Shown: positions 24,212 to 33,554, counted from the first letter of the stretch. The stretch is DNA of 64,000 bases from Lachnospiraceae bacterium (GCA_016284175.1 JAEEOJ010000031.1:17713-81712), one strand, 5' to 3'. Notes: generated by a model not told the origin, from the sequence alone. Made by a program: numbers and translations.

Positions 24212-25462
24212 TTACTGTACATAGTCGCTTTTAACGTAGGCATCCTTGCCGTTATATTTTATCTTTGTCCAGCCGTTTGAAAGCTTTTCGACAAATTCAA
24301 GTTTATCTCCGTTATAAGCAAATCCGACTCTTTCGGCATCGATATCTGCTTCGGATCTGATATTTACATTATCGATTGCGGAAACGTACTTTTTCTCTCC
24401 GTTATCCGTAGTCGTAGTAGTTGTATTATTATTTGCTGTATTATCCGTCTGATTTGTATCAGTGTTATTTTCTACAGCGTTTCCGTCCGAATCGACTACC
24501 TGAAGATATTCAGACTTGATATAAGCTTCTTTGCCTTCGTATTCAACCTTTGACCAGCCGTTAAGCTTTGCTTCGATTCTCGTTAAAATCGCACCTTCGG
24601 AAACTGTTCCGAGTCTTTCTGCAGTTTCGGAATCCGAAGATCTGACATTAACACTTGTGGTGGCTTTAACTCTTTCTCTTACAGGACCCTGATTAGCCTG
24701 ATTGTCATCATTCTGAGCCTGTTCTGCAGCGATTCTTTCTCTTTCCTCGTTTAATGCAACCATATCGTTGTTCATGATATCCTGATATGAAAGCATAAAA
24801 TCATTGAGCTTTTCATCGGATTCAAGAGTCTCGTTGTATTTAAGAGAAACCTGATTATAAATATCCTGAACATCCTGCTGCATATAAGCAATATAGAAGT
24901 TCTGAAGAACCAGCGATGACATATTGTTCTGCTTGAATATTCTGTATTTTTCAAGTGAATCCTTTGCATAGTAAAGACCGATAATACCCGGAACGGGTGT
25001 ATCTATGTCCTTGAAATAGATATCATATGTAACGTAAACATAATAGGATTCTTTTTCGTATCCCTGCTGGGTATAACAGGATATATTGTCATAATGATCG
25101 ATGTATCTGCTCTTTACCTCAACGTTATCGAGCTCGTTGGAATTAATGGAGTACATATTCTCTTTAAGATAAGCCTGATCGTTGTCAGCCAGAGCATTAA
25201 GGTAATTCTCCATTGCCTTGTTTACAAAATCATAAGCATCCTTAACCACCGTAAAATCCTGCTCAAGCAAAGCTTTCTCTTCTTCGGACAAAGCATCATA
25301 AGCACGCTGTGCGGCTTTCTTTTCACGAACGCGTGTAATGCCGACAAGCGCGATGGATACAATAAGCAATATAACTACAAAAACAAGTGTCGCAGAAACT
25401 AGTATATTCTTTTTAACAATCATCCATACCTTTTCAAGTAAAGATTTTGAATTGTCTTTCAT
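24212..25462 (-). CDS. Membrane-anchored protein with two SH3b domains
   Basis: 416 residues from the ATG at 25462, preceded by GGGAGTG; the longer frame runs into the tRNA and is not credible. A single transmembrane helix (about 17-40) places the rest outside the cell. Residues ~55-215 form an alpha/beta domain with many Tyr and Asp. Two bacterial SH3 domains follow (about 262-325 and 355-416), each with VNVRSSDSETAERLG- or VNIRSEADIDAERVG-type starts and GWSKVEYEGKEAYIKSEYLQ- or GWTKIKYNGKDAYVKSDYVQ-type ends, joined by an Asn/Thr-rich linker. SH3b domains usually bind peptidoglycan. It is monocistronic with a strong terminator. A related protein lies at 53516-54064. Confidence 0.87.
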   Translation of the reverse strand: MKDNSKSLLEKVWMIVKKNILVSATLVFVVILLIVSIALVGITRVREKKAAQRAYDALSEEEKALLEQDFTVVKDAYDFVNKAMENYLNALADNDQAYLKENMYSINSNELDNVEVKSRYIDHYDNISCYTQQGYEKESYYVYVTYDIYFKDIDTPVPGIIGLYYAKDSLEKYRIFKQNNMSSLVLQNFYIAYMQQDVQDIYNQVSLKYNETLESDEKLNDFMLSYQDIMNNDMVALNEERERIAAEQAQNDDNQANQGPVRERVKATTSVNVRSSDSETAERLGTVSEGAILTRIEAKLNGWSKVEYEGKEAYIKSEYLQVVDSDGNAVENNTDTNQTDNTANNNTTTTTTDNGEKKYVSAIDNVNIRSEADIDAERVGFAYNGDKLEFVEKLSNGWTKIKYNGKDAYVKSDYVQ

Positions 25463-25495
25463 TAAATAAATACACTCCCAATAAACAACATAGTA

Positions 25496-25567
25496 TGCAC
25501 CCGACAGGAATCGAACCTGCATCCTTGGCGTCGGAGGCCAATATTCTATCCATTAGACTACGGGTGC
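25496..25567 (-). tRNA. tRNA-Arg (anticodon CCG)
   Basis: A 72-nt cloverleaf: acceptor GCACCCG/CGGGTGC, anticodon stem TTGGC/GCCAA with loop CTCCGAC, giving anticodon CCG for the codon CGG, and T arm GCAGG-TTCGAAT-CCTGT (the last A-T of the loop closing on the stem). Discriminator base A; the 3' CCA is not encoded. Confidence 0.95.
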
Positions 25568-25660
25568 AAATTAATCCCTAGGCATAAACATACTAAGATA
25601 TTTTATCACTAAAGCCACTATTTGTCTACCTTTATACCCTTTTCTAACTAAGCATAAAAA

Positions 25661-25708
25661 TCCGGAATTTCCATATCTAAAATATAAAAAATATATGGAA
25701 ATTCCGGA
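25661..25708 (-). terminator. Long-stem terminator after the DUF5688 gene
   Basis: TCCGGAATTTCCATAT pairs perfectly (16 bp) with ATATGGAAATTCCGGA across a 16-base loop, followed on the minus strand by TTTTTATG. It also separates DUF5688 from tRNA-Arg. Confidence 0.8.
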
Positions 25709-25723
25709 ATAAATATTATGCCT

Positions 25724-26629
25724 TTAAGCGCATGTTATACATTCTTTGTCTCTGCTGTAATAATATGAGTGATTCGAAAGAATATCCATGAGCGGAACCT
25801 GTGTGGCATTCACTTCACAAATCATGTCGTTCAGCTTGTCTACAGAATCCACAAGAATTGAAGGAATCATAATAACTTCATGTACCGAACTCGGAAGTAT
25901 GTAAAGATCAGAATTGAGACTTTCTGAAAAGTCTTTAATGACATTGTCATAAAGAATTGCGGATGCACCGAACTGCTTCTTTTCATTCGACAGAACATAC
26001 ATACCGCAGTCTGATAAAATATCCTCTTCTATTTCATCTAAATTTTTCTTTTCATGATGGATGATTTCCATCAGAGTCTGAGCCATACTTTTAAGTTCCG
26101 GCTTTAATATTTTAGGAGAGTTTACCTTTGCAAGTTTATCTATATCCTCTGTAGTCTTGCCCCAGAGTTCAAGATGTGCGTTATTGATTAAAATCGATGC
26201 ACTTTCAAAGATATCTTCCTTTATTGCGATGTAATAAACAACCGCAAGATCAAGAAACTTTTTATGAGGAACCGTATTAAGCAGGTCCTCATTCTTTTCA
26301 TAATTAACCAGTTTGTAAACAATACGGTCTTTTATGTTTTCAAAAAGAATCAGACTTTCAGGATTAAAATCATCCTCAATACTGTTGTTCTTAATAAGCC
26401 ATTCAATGTGATCCGCTATATCATCTATATCTTCTCCTCCGACGAATCTGTCATAATAATCATTTACATACACAGTAGGAGAAATGCTTTTATTCGGAAA
26501 TCTGACAACCAGACCGTCCAGCTTTATTCCGTTGTTTTTAAGCACTTCTTTATATTCAATTTTACAGTCTTCTCCAAATCTCTCAGCAAGTGCTTCGAGA
26601 ATACATTCTTTAAATATATTGTAATCCAT
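25724..26629 (-). CDS. DUF5688 family protein
   Basis: 301 residues from the ATG at 26629, preceded by GGAGGT; an in-frame extension to 26677 would run into the efp terminator and is rejected. Soluble, no membrane helix. The SPTVYVNDYYDRFVGGEDIDDIADHI block and the long alpha/beta body (VPHKKFLDLAVVYYIAI, SVHEVIMIPS) match the DUF5688 family that is expanded in Lachnospiraceae. No catalytic residues are known. It is a single gene bounded by terminators on both sides. Confidence 0.82.
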   Translation of the reverse strand: MDYNIFKECILEALAERFGEDCKIEYKEVLKNNGIKLDGLVVRFPNKSISPTVYVNDYYDRFVGGEDIDDIADHIEWLIKNNSIEDDFNPESLILFENIKDRIVYKLVNYEKNEDLLNTVPHKKFLDLAVVYYIAIKEDIFESASILINNAHLELWGKTTEDIDKLAKVNSPKILKPELKSMAQTLMEIIHHEKKNLDEIEEDILSDCGMYVLSNEKKQFGASAILYDNVIKDFSESLNSDLYILPSSVHEVIMIPSILVDSVDKLNDMICEVNATQVPLMDILSNHSYYYSRDKECITCA

Positions 26630-26670
26630 ACATAACCTCCATAAGAAAATACCAATAAAAGAAATCAAAA

Positions 26671-26705
26671 AAGACAATGAACATTTTGGAAATATTCATT
26701 GTCTT
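26671..26705 (-). terminator. Intrinsic terminator after efp
   Basis: AAGACAATGAA/TTCATTGTCTT stem (11 bp, 13-base loop) followed by TTTTGATTTC on the minus strand. Confidence 0.8.
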
Positions 26706-26734
26706 CATTAGCTTTGTATATTTGTGAAGAAAGA

Positions 26735-27292
26735 TTATACTCTTGAGAGATATTCTCCGGTTCTTGTATCAATCTTAATCTTCTCACCGATTTCTACGAA
26801 GAGAGGAACGGAAACTTGCGCACCAGTCTCAACGATAGCGGGCTTGGAAGCACCTGTTGCTGTGTCACCCTTGAATCCGGGTTCTGTTTCTGTAATCTCA
26901 AGTTCAACGAAAAGAGGGGGTTCAACTGAGAATACCTGTCCGTTATGTGAAAGCATCTTAACCATTTCGTTTTCTTTTACGAACTTTAATGCATCACCGA
27001 TCTCGTCCTTGCTTAAAGCGATCTGCTCGTATGTTTCAACATCCATGAAGTTGTACATATCGCCGTCTGCGTAAAGATACTGCATATCCTTGCGGTCGAT
27101 ACGAGCCTGAGGGCATTTTTCTGTAGGTCTGAAAGTTTTTTCAACTACACCGCCGTTCTTGATGTTTTTAAGCTTTGTTCTAACGAATGCAGCGCCCTTA
27201 CCGGGTTTTACATGCTGGAACTCTATAATCTGAAATACGTTTCCTTCTAATTCAATGGTAATACCGTTTCTAAAATCTCCGGCTGAAATCAT
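26735..27292 (-). CDS. efp: Translation elongation factor P
   Basis: 185 residues from the ATG at 27292 ([10 protein letters not shown]), which has GGAGGAG upstream and gives the canonical family length; an upstream ATG is not supported. EF-P binds ribosomes stalled on polyproline and stimulates peptide bond formation. The loop that enters the peptidyl-transferase centre reads VKPGKGAAF, with Lys32 at the position modified in many bacteria. The OB domains and the terminal motif [17 protein letters not shown] are intact. It has its own promoter and terminator. Confidence 0.97.
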   Translation of the reverse strand: MISAGDFRNGITIELEGNVFQIIEFQHVKPGKGAAFVRTKLKNIKNGGVVEKTFRPTEKCPQARIDRKDMQYLYADGDMYNFMDVETYEQIALSKDEIGDALKFVKENEMVKMLSHNGQVFSVEPPLFVELEITETEPGFKGDTATGASKPAIVETGAQVSVPLFVEIGEKIKIDTRTGEYLSRV

Positions 27293-27336
27293 ATATACTC
27301 CTCCTAAAAAGTTATAACACAATTAAATACTCAAAT

Positions 27337-27365
27337 ATTTTAATATAAGAATTTGGATAATTCAA
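27337..27365 (-). promoter_or_regulatory. Candidate efp promoter
   Basis: TTGAAT (27365-27360), 17-bp spacer, TAAAAT (27342-27337). Predicted leader about 38 bases. Confidence 0.55.
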
Positions 27366-27421
27366 GTCCATTTTGTATAAATTCACACATAGTACACCAA
27401 ATTTTTATAAAAATTGACAAT

Positions 27422-28039
27422 TTAAAAAACTTTTATCAAAAGAAGGTTTCCGCTCTTACAAAAAACTGTTGCGGTCTGACCTTTATTGACTTCATTGCTG
27501 ACCCCGTACTGGAAGCCGGATTTAATGCTCCCGTTTTCGAGCAGATACTTTGCATTCTTAATATCTATACCGTCAGCCGAATCACTTAATGTGAGAAGCG
27601 AAAAATACGAAAACGAATCATCGATACTCTCTTCATGCGAGACAATACTCATTTCGGAATAATCGTCTATCATAATTCCTTTAAGGCCTTTTTCTTTAAG
27701 CATTATAAGAAGCGCAACATTTCCCAAAGTATGATCCAGTCTCTCTCCTATGCAGCCGACAAAAAGAAAATCCGTATATCCTCTTTCAATGCAGACCTTA
27801 AGCGCATGACATGTATCGGTATCGTCTTTCTCGCAGGGAAGAACTATTGTCTCAACATCAAGATTAGGATTTTCGTGGGAATCGAAATCTCCGACAATCA
27901 AGTCCGGCTTAAATTCCAGCTCGTCCATATGTTTAAGACCGCCGTCACAGTAAACAAAATAATCTTCTTTACTCAGATACTGTTTTACCTTATTGTAATT
28001 GTTAATTGCGGCACTGCCGACTATTACACATCTTTTCAT
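27422..28039 (-). CDS. thiN: Thiamine pyrophosphokinase
   Basis: 205 residues, the usual length. It transfers pyrophosphate from ATP to thiamine to make TPP in the cytoplasm. Seen motifs: YCDGGLKHMDELEFKPDLIVGDFDSH near the N-terminus, PCEKDDTDTCHALKVCIERGY (the DxTD-type metal site), and FVGCIGERLDHTLGNVALL. The C-terminal thiamine-binding part ends NEVNKGQTATVFCKSGNLLLI. It follows birA by 19 bases, so the two cofactor genes are probably co-transcribed. No TPP riboswitch is visible. Confidence 0.92.
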   Translation of the reverse strand: MKRCVIVGSAAINNYNKVKQYLSKEDYFVYCDGGLKHMDELEFKPDLIVGDFDSHENPNLDVETIVLPCEKDDTDTCHALKVCIERGYTDFLFVGCIGERLDHTLGNVALLIMLKEKGLKGIMIDDYSEMSIVSHEESIDDSFSYFSLLTLSDSADGIDIKNAKYLLENGSIKSGFQYGVSNEVNKGQTATVFCKSGNLLLIKVF

Positions 28040-28058
28040 AATTAACCCTAAAATATAT

Positions 28059-28838
28059 TTATATCATAAACAGACTGATTTCTCCGGAATCGAAAGTCTT
28101 CTTTTCACCGTTTTTTGTTTCAAGTATAATTGCGCCGTTATCATTAAAATCGATAACTGTTCCGTTATCAAGAACTCCCGAAGCATCGCTTAATTCAACT
28201 TCTTTTCCCAAAACTATCGAAAGTTCTTTGTATAAAGGCAGATAAGAATTTAAATCACAGCTTTCGAAGAATGTCTTAAGACCGTTTGCAATTCCGATTA
28301 CAATATCATCATATACGGAATTATCTTTGTTATCCGCTACAAGCGAGCCGGCTTTATCCGAAATCTCTTCAGGAAAATCCTCTGTAGAAAGATTAATACC
28401 TATTCCGACAATAACCGCATTTTTATCATTCTCATATATATCTTTGAAAATGTATTCGCACAAAGTACCGGAAACCTTTTTACCGTTATGATACAAATCA
28501 TTTACCCATTTAATTCCGCAGTCGATGTTCAATGTATCTTTTATTGTCTTTGCTGCGATTACAGATGTTGCAACAGTAGCTTTAAGCACATTTTCAGGCG
28601 AATCGTTCGTAAAATGAGTAAAGGTCAGATAAATTCCTGTATCCTTCGGAGAATAAAAAGATCTGCCTTTTCTTCCTTTGCCTGCAGTCTGCTTTCTGGC
28701 AACAAGAACGAAATCTTCTCTGACTCCGTCTTTTATTCGTCTCTTTGCCTCTTCATTGGTCGAATCCGTTTCATCGAGTATATCAATATTAACTTTTACT
28801 TTTTCGTTCAGATAGTTTTTGTTATACATAACAAACAT
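28059..28838 (-). CDS. birA: Biotin-[acetyl-CoA-carboxylase] ligase, catalytic-domain-only
   Basis: About 259 residues (256 if the ATG at 28829 is used; no Shine-Dalgarno marks either). It activates biotin as biotinyl-AMP and attaches it to BCCP. Motifs: ETDSTNEEAKRRI (substrate entry), RKQTAGKGRKGRSFYSPKDTGIYLT (the biotin/ATP loop, with GKGRKGR in place of GRGRRGR), and GIKWVNDLYHNGKKVSGTLCE. A small C-terminal SH3-like domain is present. The N-terminal DNA-binding domain of bifunctional BirA is absent, so it is not a repressor. It leads a two-gene unit with thiN. Confidence 0.93.
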   Translation of the reverse strand: MFVMYNKNYLNEKVKVNIDILDETDSTNEEAKRRIKDGVREDFVLVARKQTAGKGRKGRSFYSPKDTGIYLTFTHFTNDSPENVLKATVATSVIAAKTIKDTLNIDCGIKWVNDLYHNGKKVSGTLCEYIFKDIYENDKNAVIVGIGINLSTEDFPEEISDKAGSLVADNKDNSVYDDIVIGIANGLKTFFESCDLNSYLPLYKELSIVLGKEVELSDASGVLDNGTVIDFNDNGAIILETKNGEKKTFDSGEISLFMI

Positions 28839-28879
28839 ATATTATCACATAATTTAACGCATAAACATACAAAATTAAA

Positions 28880-28908
28880 CCCGCCCAACATATTTAATGT
28901 CGGGCGGG
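28880..28908 (-). terminator. Strong intrinsic terminator before birA
   Basis: CCCGCCCGACAT/ATGTTGGGCGGG, a 12-bp G+C-rich stem with one G-U pair and a 5-base loop, followed by TTTAATTTTG on the minus strand. It ends the gene at 28940-29362. Confidence 0.85.
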
Positions 28909-28939
28909 AAATTTTATCGATTAATAGAATATCTGGCGT

Positions 28940-29362
28940 TTAATAATATAACTGTTTACCGCAGTGAGTACAGTGTTTTCCGTAATTATGTATAAGAATT
29001 ATATCGCAGTAAGGGCATCTGAACGCACCGTTTAATATTCCTGTTATCAGTACAACTGTTCCTAAAACAATACCTGCTATAGCTGAATAGAAGAACAAAT
29101 CTATATTTTTACTAAAAGCTGCAATAGCTCCTCCAATCATAAAAGGAAGAAGTTCCGAACTTATCATTACGAGAAAATATGTAAGTCTCATTCTTGCTCT
29201 TTTAGCTCGCATATCTTCCATCTTCTGGGCTATTCTGTGTTCTTCACTTTCTTTTTCTTTTAAAAATCTTTCGTTATCCACAACTGTAAAATGATATTTA
29301 CATAAAGGACATTCGTCTAAGTTTTCACCTATTGATTCATAACATTTAGGGCAAATCTTCAT
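28940..29362 (-). CDS. Double zinc-ribbon membrane protein
   Basis: 140 residues from the ATG at 29362, preceded by AGGAGGG; a longer in-frame start (29413) lacks such a site. An N-terminal zinc ribbon (MKICPKC...CPLCKYHF) is followed by a charged amphipathic helix (about 30-55), two transmembrane helices (about 60-80 and 85-108) and a second C-terminal zinc ribbon (CPYCDIILIHNYGKHCTHCGK). Both ribbons face the cytoplasm in the simplest topology. Function unknown. It is a single gene ended by a strong terminator. Confidence 0.78.
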   Translation of the reverse strand: MKICPKCYESIGENLDECPLCKYHFTVVDNERFLKEKESEEHRIAQKMEDMRAKRARMRLTYFLVMISSELLPFMIGGAIAAFSKNIDLFFYSAIAGIVLGTVVLITGILNGAFRCPYCDIILIHNYGKHCTHCGKQLYY

Positions 29363-29479
29363 ACAAAATCCCTCCTTTGTTGAAATCCCCTTTGTTGTAA
29401 TTAATAATAGCATTTTAAAAGAAAATATATAGTCAAATATCGGCGAATTATGAAGATTGAATTATTCAGTCCCGGCAAA

Positions 29480-30694
29480 TTATATATTCGAAATATATCT
29501 TGAACCTTTTTTTATAATTTTACCGTCCATTTCAAGTTCAACGAGGGATATGCTTAAATCTTCTATGGAATATTTATCTCCGAGCTTTTGGTAAATGGTA
29601 TCAAGCGAACATTCATAATCAGAAATAATCGAAAGCAGAATATCCTCAAGACTGTTTTCTACAGAACCTGAAGAATTAAAAACTAAATCATCTATCTGAT
29701 TATTGTTAATATCTCTTTTATGAGAACCCACGAATGATCCGTTAACGTATTTAAATCCTTTATTTCTCAAATCCTGAATAATAGCTTCGCTGTTAACTGC
29801 TATTTCCGCTCCCGCTACAATCAGATTATTGCAGCCGTCAGACAAAGCATCTGTAATTCTTCCGGGAACCGCAAAAACTTCCCTGCCCTGATCCAAAGCT
29901 GAAGTTACGGTAATGTATGTACCGCTTCTTTTACGGGCTTCAACTACAAGAACAATATCGGAAAGGCCTGATATGATTCGGTTTCTCGAAGGAAAATAAG
30001 TTCTTAACGGCTCGGTCCCGGGATTGAATTCGCTTATGATTCCGCCGTCCTTAAGTATATCTTCAAACAAATCCTTGTTATCTTCAGGGTAAACAACATC
30101 AACTCCGCATCCTAAAACACCGAATGTGTTTCCGCCAACTGAAATAGACGCTCTCTGAGAAATTCCGTCTACGCCTCTTGCCATTCCGCTTATTATCTGA
30201 ACTCCTGCAGAACTTAATTCTCTTGCAAACATCCTTGCTGTTTTCTCACCGTAAGGCGAACACTCCCTGGCTCCTACTATCGCAACGGACGGTCTTTCTT
30301 CCTCAGGAAGTTTTCCCTTGTAAAAGAATAATAATGGCGGATCTCCGATATTCTTAAGTCTGTTCGGATAATCCTTCTTGGATAAATGCGTCCAGTGAAT
30401 ATCTTTTCTGATTAATTCCGCATAAAAGATTTTTGCATTTTCTTTTAGTTCTTTCTCTTCTTTTAATACAGTTTCTTTTATGCTTTTAAGCTTATTTAAG
30501 TCTTTTTCTTCATGTACCGATTCATTACTGTCACGAAGTATATTATCAAGATACATATAATCAAAATCCGTATGTAATGTATTTTCAAAATTGATATTTA
30601 GTTTACATAACTTATTTGCCAGTCTTCCGGAAAGGCCTTTTGCTTTTAACATATATGCGTATAAATCCTCGTTATCAATTATTTCTCTAATCAT
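29480..30694 (-). CDS. dprA: DNA processing protein DprA/Smf
   Basis: 404 residues. DprA protects incoming single-stranded DNA during natural transformation and loads RecA. The extended Rossmann core shows SVAIVGARECSPYGEKTARMFARELSSAG, ISGMARGVDGISQRASI, LGCGVDVVYPEDNKDLFEDI and GIISEFNPGTEPLRTYFPSRNRIISGLSD. An N-terminal helical extension (SAM-like) and a C-terminal winged-helix-like domain (about 340-404) flank it. It follows the comM/yifB gene by 10 bases, the standard dprA-comM pairing. Confidence 0.96.
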   Translation of the reverse strand: MIREIIDNEDLYAYMLKAKGLSGRLANKLCKLNINFENTLHTDFDYMYLDNILRDSNESVHEEKDLNKLKSIKETVLKEEKELKENAKIFYAELIRKDIHWTHLSKKDYPNRLKNIGDPPLLFFYKGKLPEEERPSVAIVGARECSPYGEKTARMFARELSSAGVQIISGMARGVDGISQRASISVGGNTFGVLGCGVDVVYPEDNKDLFEDILKDGGIISEFNPGTEPLRTYFPSRNRIISGLSDIVLVVEARKRSGTYITVTSALDQGREVFAVPGRITDALSDGCNNLIVAGAEIAVNSEAIIQDLRNKGFKYVNGSFVGSHKRDINNNQIDDLVFNSSGSVENSLEDILLSIISDYECSLDTIYQKLGDKYSIEDLSISLVELEMDGKIIKKGSRYISNI

Positions 30695-30704
30695 CTTTAC
30701 TCCT

Positions 30705-32249
30705 TTATAAATACAAACTGTTCATTCTGTAATTGAGTGCTTCGGACAAATGTTTTTTCTGTATATTTTCTGAGCCGTCAAGATCCGCGATTGTTCGTGC
30801 AACTCGTAAAATCTTATGATATGCTCTCGCGCTTAAATCCATAGCTTTAAAAGCCCTTTCAAGAAAGACTTCGTCTTTGGCATCAATTACGCAGTACTTT
30901 TCTATTTCTTTTACGGTCATCTCTGAATTAAAACGAATGCCCGTACCTTTGAATCTTTCGTTCTGAATATCCCTTGCAGCCATAATCTTCTTTCTCATTG
31001 AGGCAGAGTCTTCTTCAACTGTTTTCCCGGATTTTAAATTGTCGTATTCAAGCGGTTCTGTCTGAACGCAGATATCTATTCGGTCTAATATAGGTCCCGA
31101 GAGTTTTCCAATATAATTCTTAATCTGAGTTTCCGTACATCTGCATTTATTTCTGTCAGGGTAATAACCGCAGGGACAGGGATTAATCGCAGCAACAAGC
31201 ATAAAATCAGACGGATATTCAAAAGTTCCCGTGCTTCTGCTTATAACTATCTTTCTGTCTTCAAGTGGCTGTCTTAAAATCTCAAGGGCTCTTCTGTCAA
31301 AATGTACCGCTTCGTCCAAAAACAATACTCCTCTGTGAGACAAAGAAATAACTCCGGGCTTTGGAATATTACCCCCGCCCGAAAGCGCATTATCAGTAAT
31401 TGTATGATGTGGTGAATTGTAAGGACGTTTTACAACAAGTGAATCGAATTCTTTGATGAATCCTGCTATCGAATAAATCTTGCTGACTTCTATGCTCTCC
31501 TCATAAGAAAGGGGAGGAAGAATTGTAGGTATACGCTTTGCGACCATTGTTTTGCCGCAGCCCGGTGTTCCGATCATTAAGATATGATGAAAACCCGCCG
31601 CAGCAATTAAGCATGCTCTCTTAAGTTCTCTCTGCCCGGAGACTTCGGAAAAATCCACATTGTAATCGTACTGATTTGATTTAAAAAGTTCATCGATATC
31701 AATTTCTTCCGGAACATAATCAAGTTTCCGTTCCTCCTCATCCAAAGTTAGAAACCTTATTACTTCAAGTATGTTTTCCATTCCGTAGACTTCTATGCCT
31801 TCAATCGCAGCGCCTTCCAAAGCATTTACCTTCGGAAGAATTACCTTTTTAAATCCCTGGTTCTTCGCTTCAATCACGACCGGCAAAACTCCGTCTACAA
31901 ATCTTAAATCACCGTCGAGACCGAGTTCCCCTAAAAACAAAATTCCGTCTGTACTGCTCTGCCTGATTTCCCCCAAAGCAATCAGTAAAGATATGGCAAT
32001 AGGCAAATCGAATTTCGTACCTCCTTTCCTGATATTTGCGGGCGAAAGATTTACCGTGATACGTTCAGGCGGAATTGAAAACCCGTTATTTTTTAGCGAT
32101 ACTTTTACCCTTTCCTTTGCCTCCCTGACTTCAGAATTAAGCATGCCAACCATATCAAAAGCAGGCAGACCGTTTGACGCATCCGTTTCCACACAGATAA
32201 TGTAACTGTTTATGCCGTAAACAGTTCCCGAATAAACAAAACTAACCAT
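30705..32249 (-). CDS. comM: YifB/ComM family Mg-chelatase-like AAA+ ATPase
   Basis: 514 residues from the ATG at 32249, which has AGGGGGT five bases upstream; an in-frame ATG at 32300 lacks support. An N-terminal Lon-protease-like fold (FVYSGTVYGINSYIICVE to about 175) is followed by the AAA+ module with Walker A GTPGCGKTMVAK, Walker B GVLFLDEAVHFDRRALEILRQPLEDR, and the zinc-like cysteine set NPCPCGYYPDRNKCRCT. The ComM branch promotes branch migration of heteroduplex DNA in transformation. It is in an operon with dprA. A leader with a nested palindrome (32354-32389) precedes it. Confidence 0.93.
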   Translation of the reverse strand: MVSFVYSGTVYGINSYIICVETDASNGLPAFDMVGMLNSEVREAKERVKVSLKNNGFSIPPERITVNLSPANIRKGGTKFDLPIAISLLIALGEIRQSSTDGILFLGELGLDGDLRFVDGVLPVVIEAKNQGFKKVILPKVNALEGAAIEGIEVYGMENILEVIRFLTLDEEERKLDYVPEEIDIDELFKSNQYDYNVDFSEVSGQRELKRACLIAAAGFHHILMIGTPGCGKTMVAKRIPTILPPLSYEESIEVSKIYSIAGFIKEFDSLVVKRPYNSPHHTITDNALSGGGNIPKPGVISLSHRGVLFLDEAVHFDRRALEILRQPLEDRKIVISRSTGTFEYPSDFMLVAAINPCPCGYYPDRNKCRCTETQIKNYIGKLSGPILDRIDICVQTEPLEYDNLKSGKTVEEDSASMRKKIMAARDIQNERFKGTGIRFNSEMTVKEIEKYCVIDAKDEVFLERAFKAMDLSARAYHKILRVARTIADLDGSENIQKKHLSEALNYRMNSLYL

Positions 32250-32353
32250 AATACCCCCTAAAAGAAATAAAGAAAAATAAGCATGCAAAAAAGCACGCAA
32301 AAAAGAATCTTTAAAAGTTTATTTAATTGGTTTGGGAAAGAATAAGATTTTAA

Positions 32354-32389
32354 GATAAATCAACATGAATATGTTCGGAACGATTTATC
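32354..32389 (-). repeat. Nested palindrome in the comM/yifB leader
   Basis: On the minus strand GATAAATC-(GTTCCG)-AACAT-ATTC-ATGTT-GATTTATC: a 13-bp interrupted hairpin with a six-base bulge, about 105 bases before the comM start. It could be an operator or an mRNA structure; it lacks a U-tract that would make it a terminator. Confidence 0.5.
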
Positions 32390-32412
32390 TTTTATGATTT
32401 TTATATTACAAA

Positions 32413-32436
32413 GTTCGGGCGAATTAACGCCCGAAC
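32413..32436 (-). terminator. Hairpin after pilT, probable terminator
   Basis: GTTCGGGCG/CGCCCGAAC, a 9-bp stem with a 6-base loop, followed by TTTGTAATAT on the minus strand. The U-tract is short. Confidence 0.65.
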
Positions 32437-32474
32437 TGTTTGTTTGCAATATAGTTTTACGAACTTTAAATGAA

Positions 32475-33554
32475 TTAAAGCGGAGCCTGAACGCCCTTTA
32501 AGCCAAGCTTCTGAATCATGCCGACAGGGTCCTGAGCGAACTGTACAACCATTTCCTGGTCAATCTTACCTTCGAGGTAAAGCTGTGTAAGAGCTTCGTC
32601 CATTGTAATCATACCCATCTTTCTGTTGGTCTGCATTACGGACTGTAACTGGTGTGATTTACCTTCACGGATAAGGTTTCTAACAGCGTGGTTACCAAGC
32701 ATAACTTCGAATGCAGCTACACGGGAACGTCCGTCTGCCGTAGGAATAAGCTGCTGAGAGATAACCGCTTCAAGAACGTTAGCAAGCTGAACTCTGATCT
32801 GCTGCTGCTGATGAGGCGGGAAAACGTCGATGATACGGTCGATGGTTGATGCAGCACCGATTGTATGCAGTGTTGATAATACAAGGTGGCCTGTTTCGGC
32901 TGCGGTTACGGCTACGGAAATTGTTTCGTAGTCACGCATCTCACCTACGAGGATAATATCGGGATCCTCACGAAGAGCAGCTCTTAAGGCATTTGCATAA
33001 CTCATTGTATCGAAACCAACCTCACGCTGGTTAACCATTGCAACTTTGTGAAGGTGCAAATACTCGATAGGGTCTTCCAGTGTAATAATATGAGCATCTC
33101 TGTTGTTGTTAGCTTTATCAATAATTGATGCAAGTGTTGTTGATTTACCTGAACCTGTAGGACCTGTTACAAGTACAAGACCTCTTTTACGATTGTAAAG
33201 ATCAACAACGGCGTTGGGAACGCCCAACTGTGCAGGTGTAGGGATAACTGTATTAACGGCACGGAGAGCCATAGCTACAGAACCACGCTGACGGAATGCA
33301 TTTACACGGTAACGTCCGAGGTTGGTAACTGCGAATGACATATCGAGTTCACCTCTCTCTTCGAACATCTGCTTCTGATGCTCCGTCATAATCTGACCTA
33401 CTATATCCAAAGTATCTTCGGGTTTAAGTACAGGAAAATCCATGTTTAAAAGATGACCGTTAACACGCATTTTGGGAGGAAGTCCTGCTGTCAAATGAAT
33501 ATCTGACGCTCTGGAATCCATTGCAACCTGTAAAACCTCTTCAATTCTTACCAT
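32475..33554 (-). CDS. pilT: Type IV pilus retraction ATPase PilT
   Basis: 359 residues, full length. PilT is a hexameric cytoplasmic ATPase that pulls type IV pili back by depolymerising them. It has an N-terminal PAS-like domain (SRASDIHLTAGLPPKMRVNGHL), Walker A GPTGSGKSTTLAS, the Asp box ITLEDPIEYLH, the Walker B LREDPDIILVGEMRD, the His box TGHLVLSTLHT and the retraction signature AVRNLIREGKSHQ. No pilus assembly, pilin or secretin genes are nearby, so it is an orphan here. It has a good promoter and a hairpin after it. Confidence 0.95.
   Translation of the reverse strand: MVRIEEVLQVAMDSRASDIHLTAGLPPKMRVNGHLLNMDFPVLKPEDTLDIVGQIMTEHQKQMFEERGELDMSFAVTNLGRYRVNAFRQRGSVAMALRAVNTVIPTPAQLGVPNAVVDLYNRKRGLVLVTGPTGSGKSTTLASIIDKANNNRDAHIITLEDPIEYLHLHKVAMVNQREVGFDTMSYANALRAALREDPDIILVGEMRDYETISVAVTAAETGHLVLSTLHTIGAASTIDRIIDVFPPHQQQQIRVQLANVLEAVISQQLIPTADGRSRVAAFEVMLGNHAVRNLIREGKSHQLQSVMQTNRKMGMITMDEALTQLYLEGKIDQEMVVQFAQDPVGMIQKLGLKGVQAPL

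Noticed and set aside
32364-32383. LexA (SOS) box in the comM leader
   Set aside because: GAAC and GTT are spaced by eight bases, not the four expected for a Firmicute LexA site.
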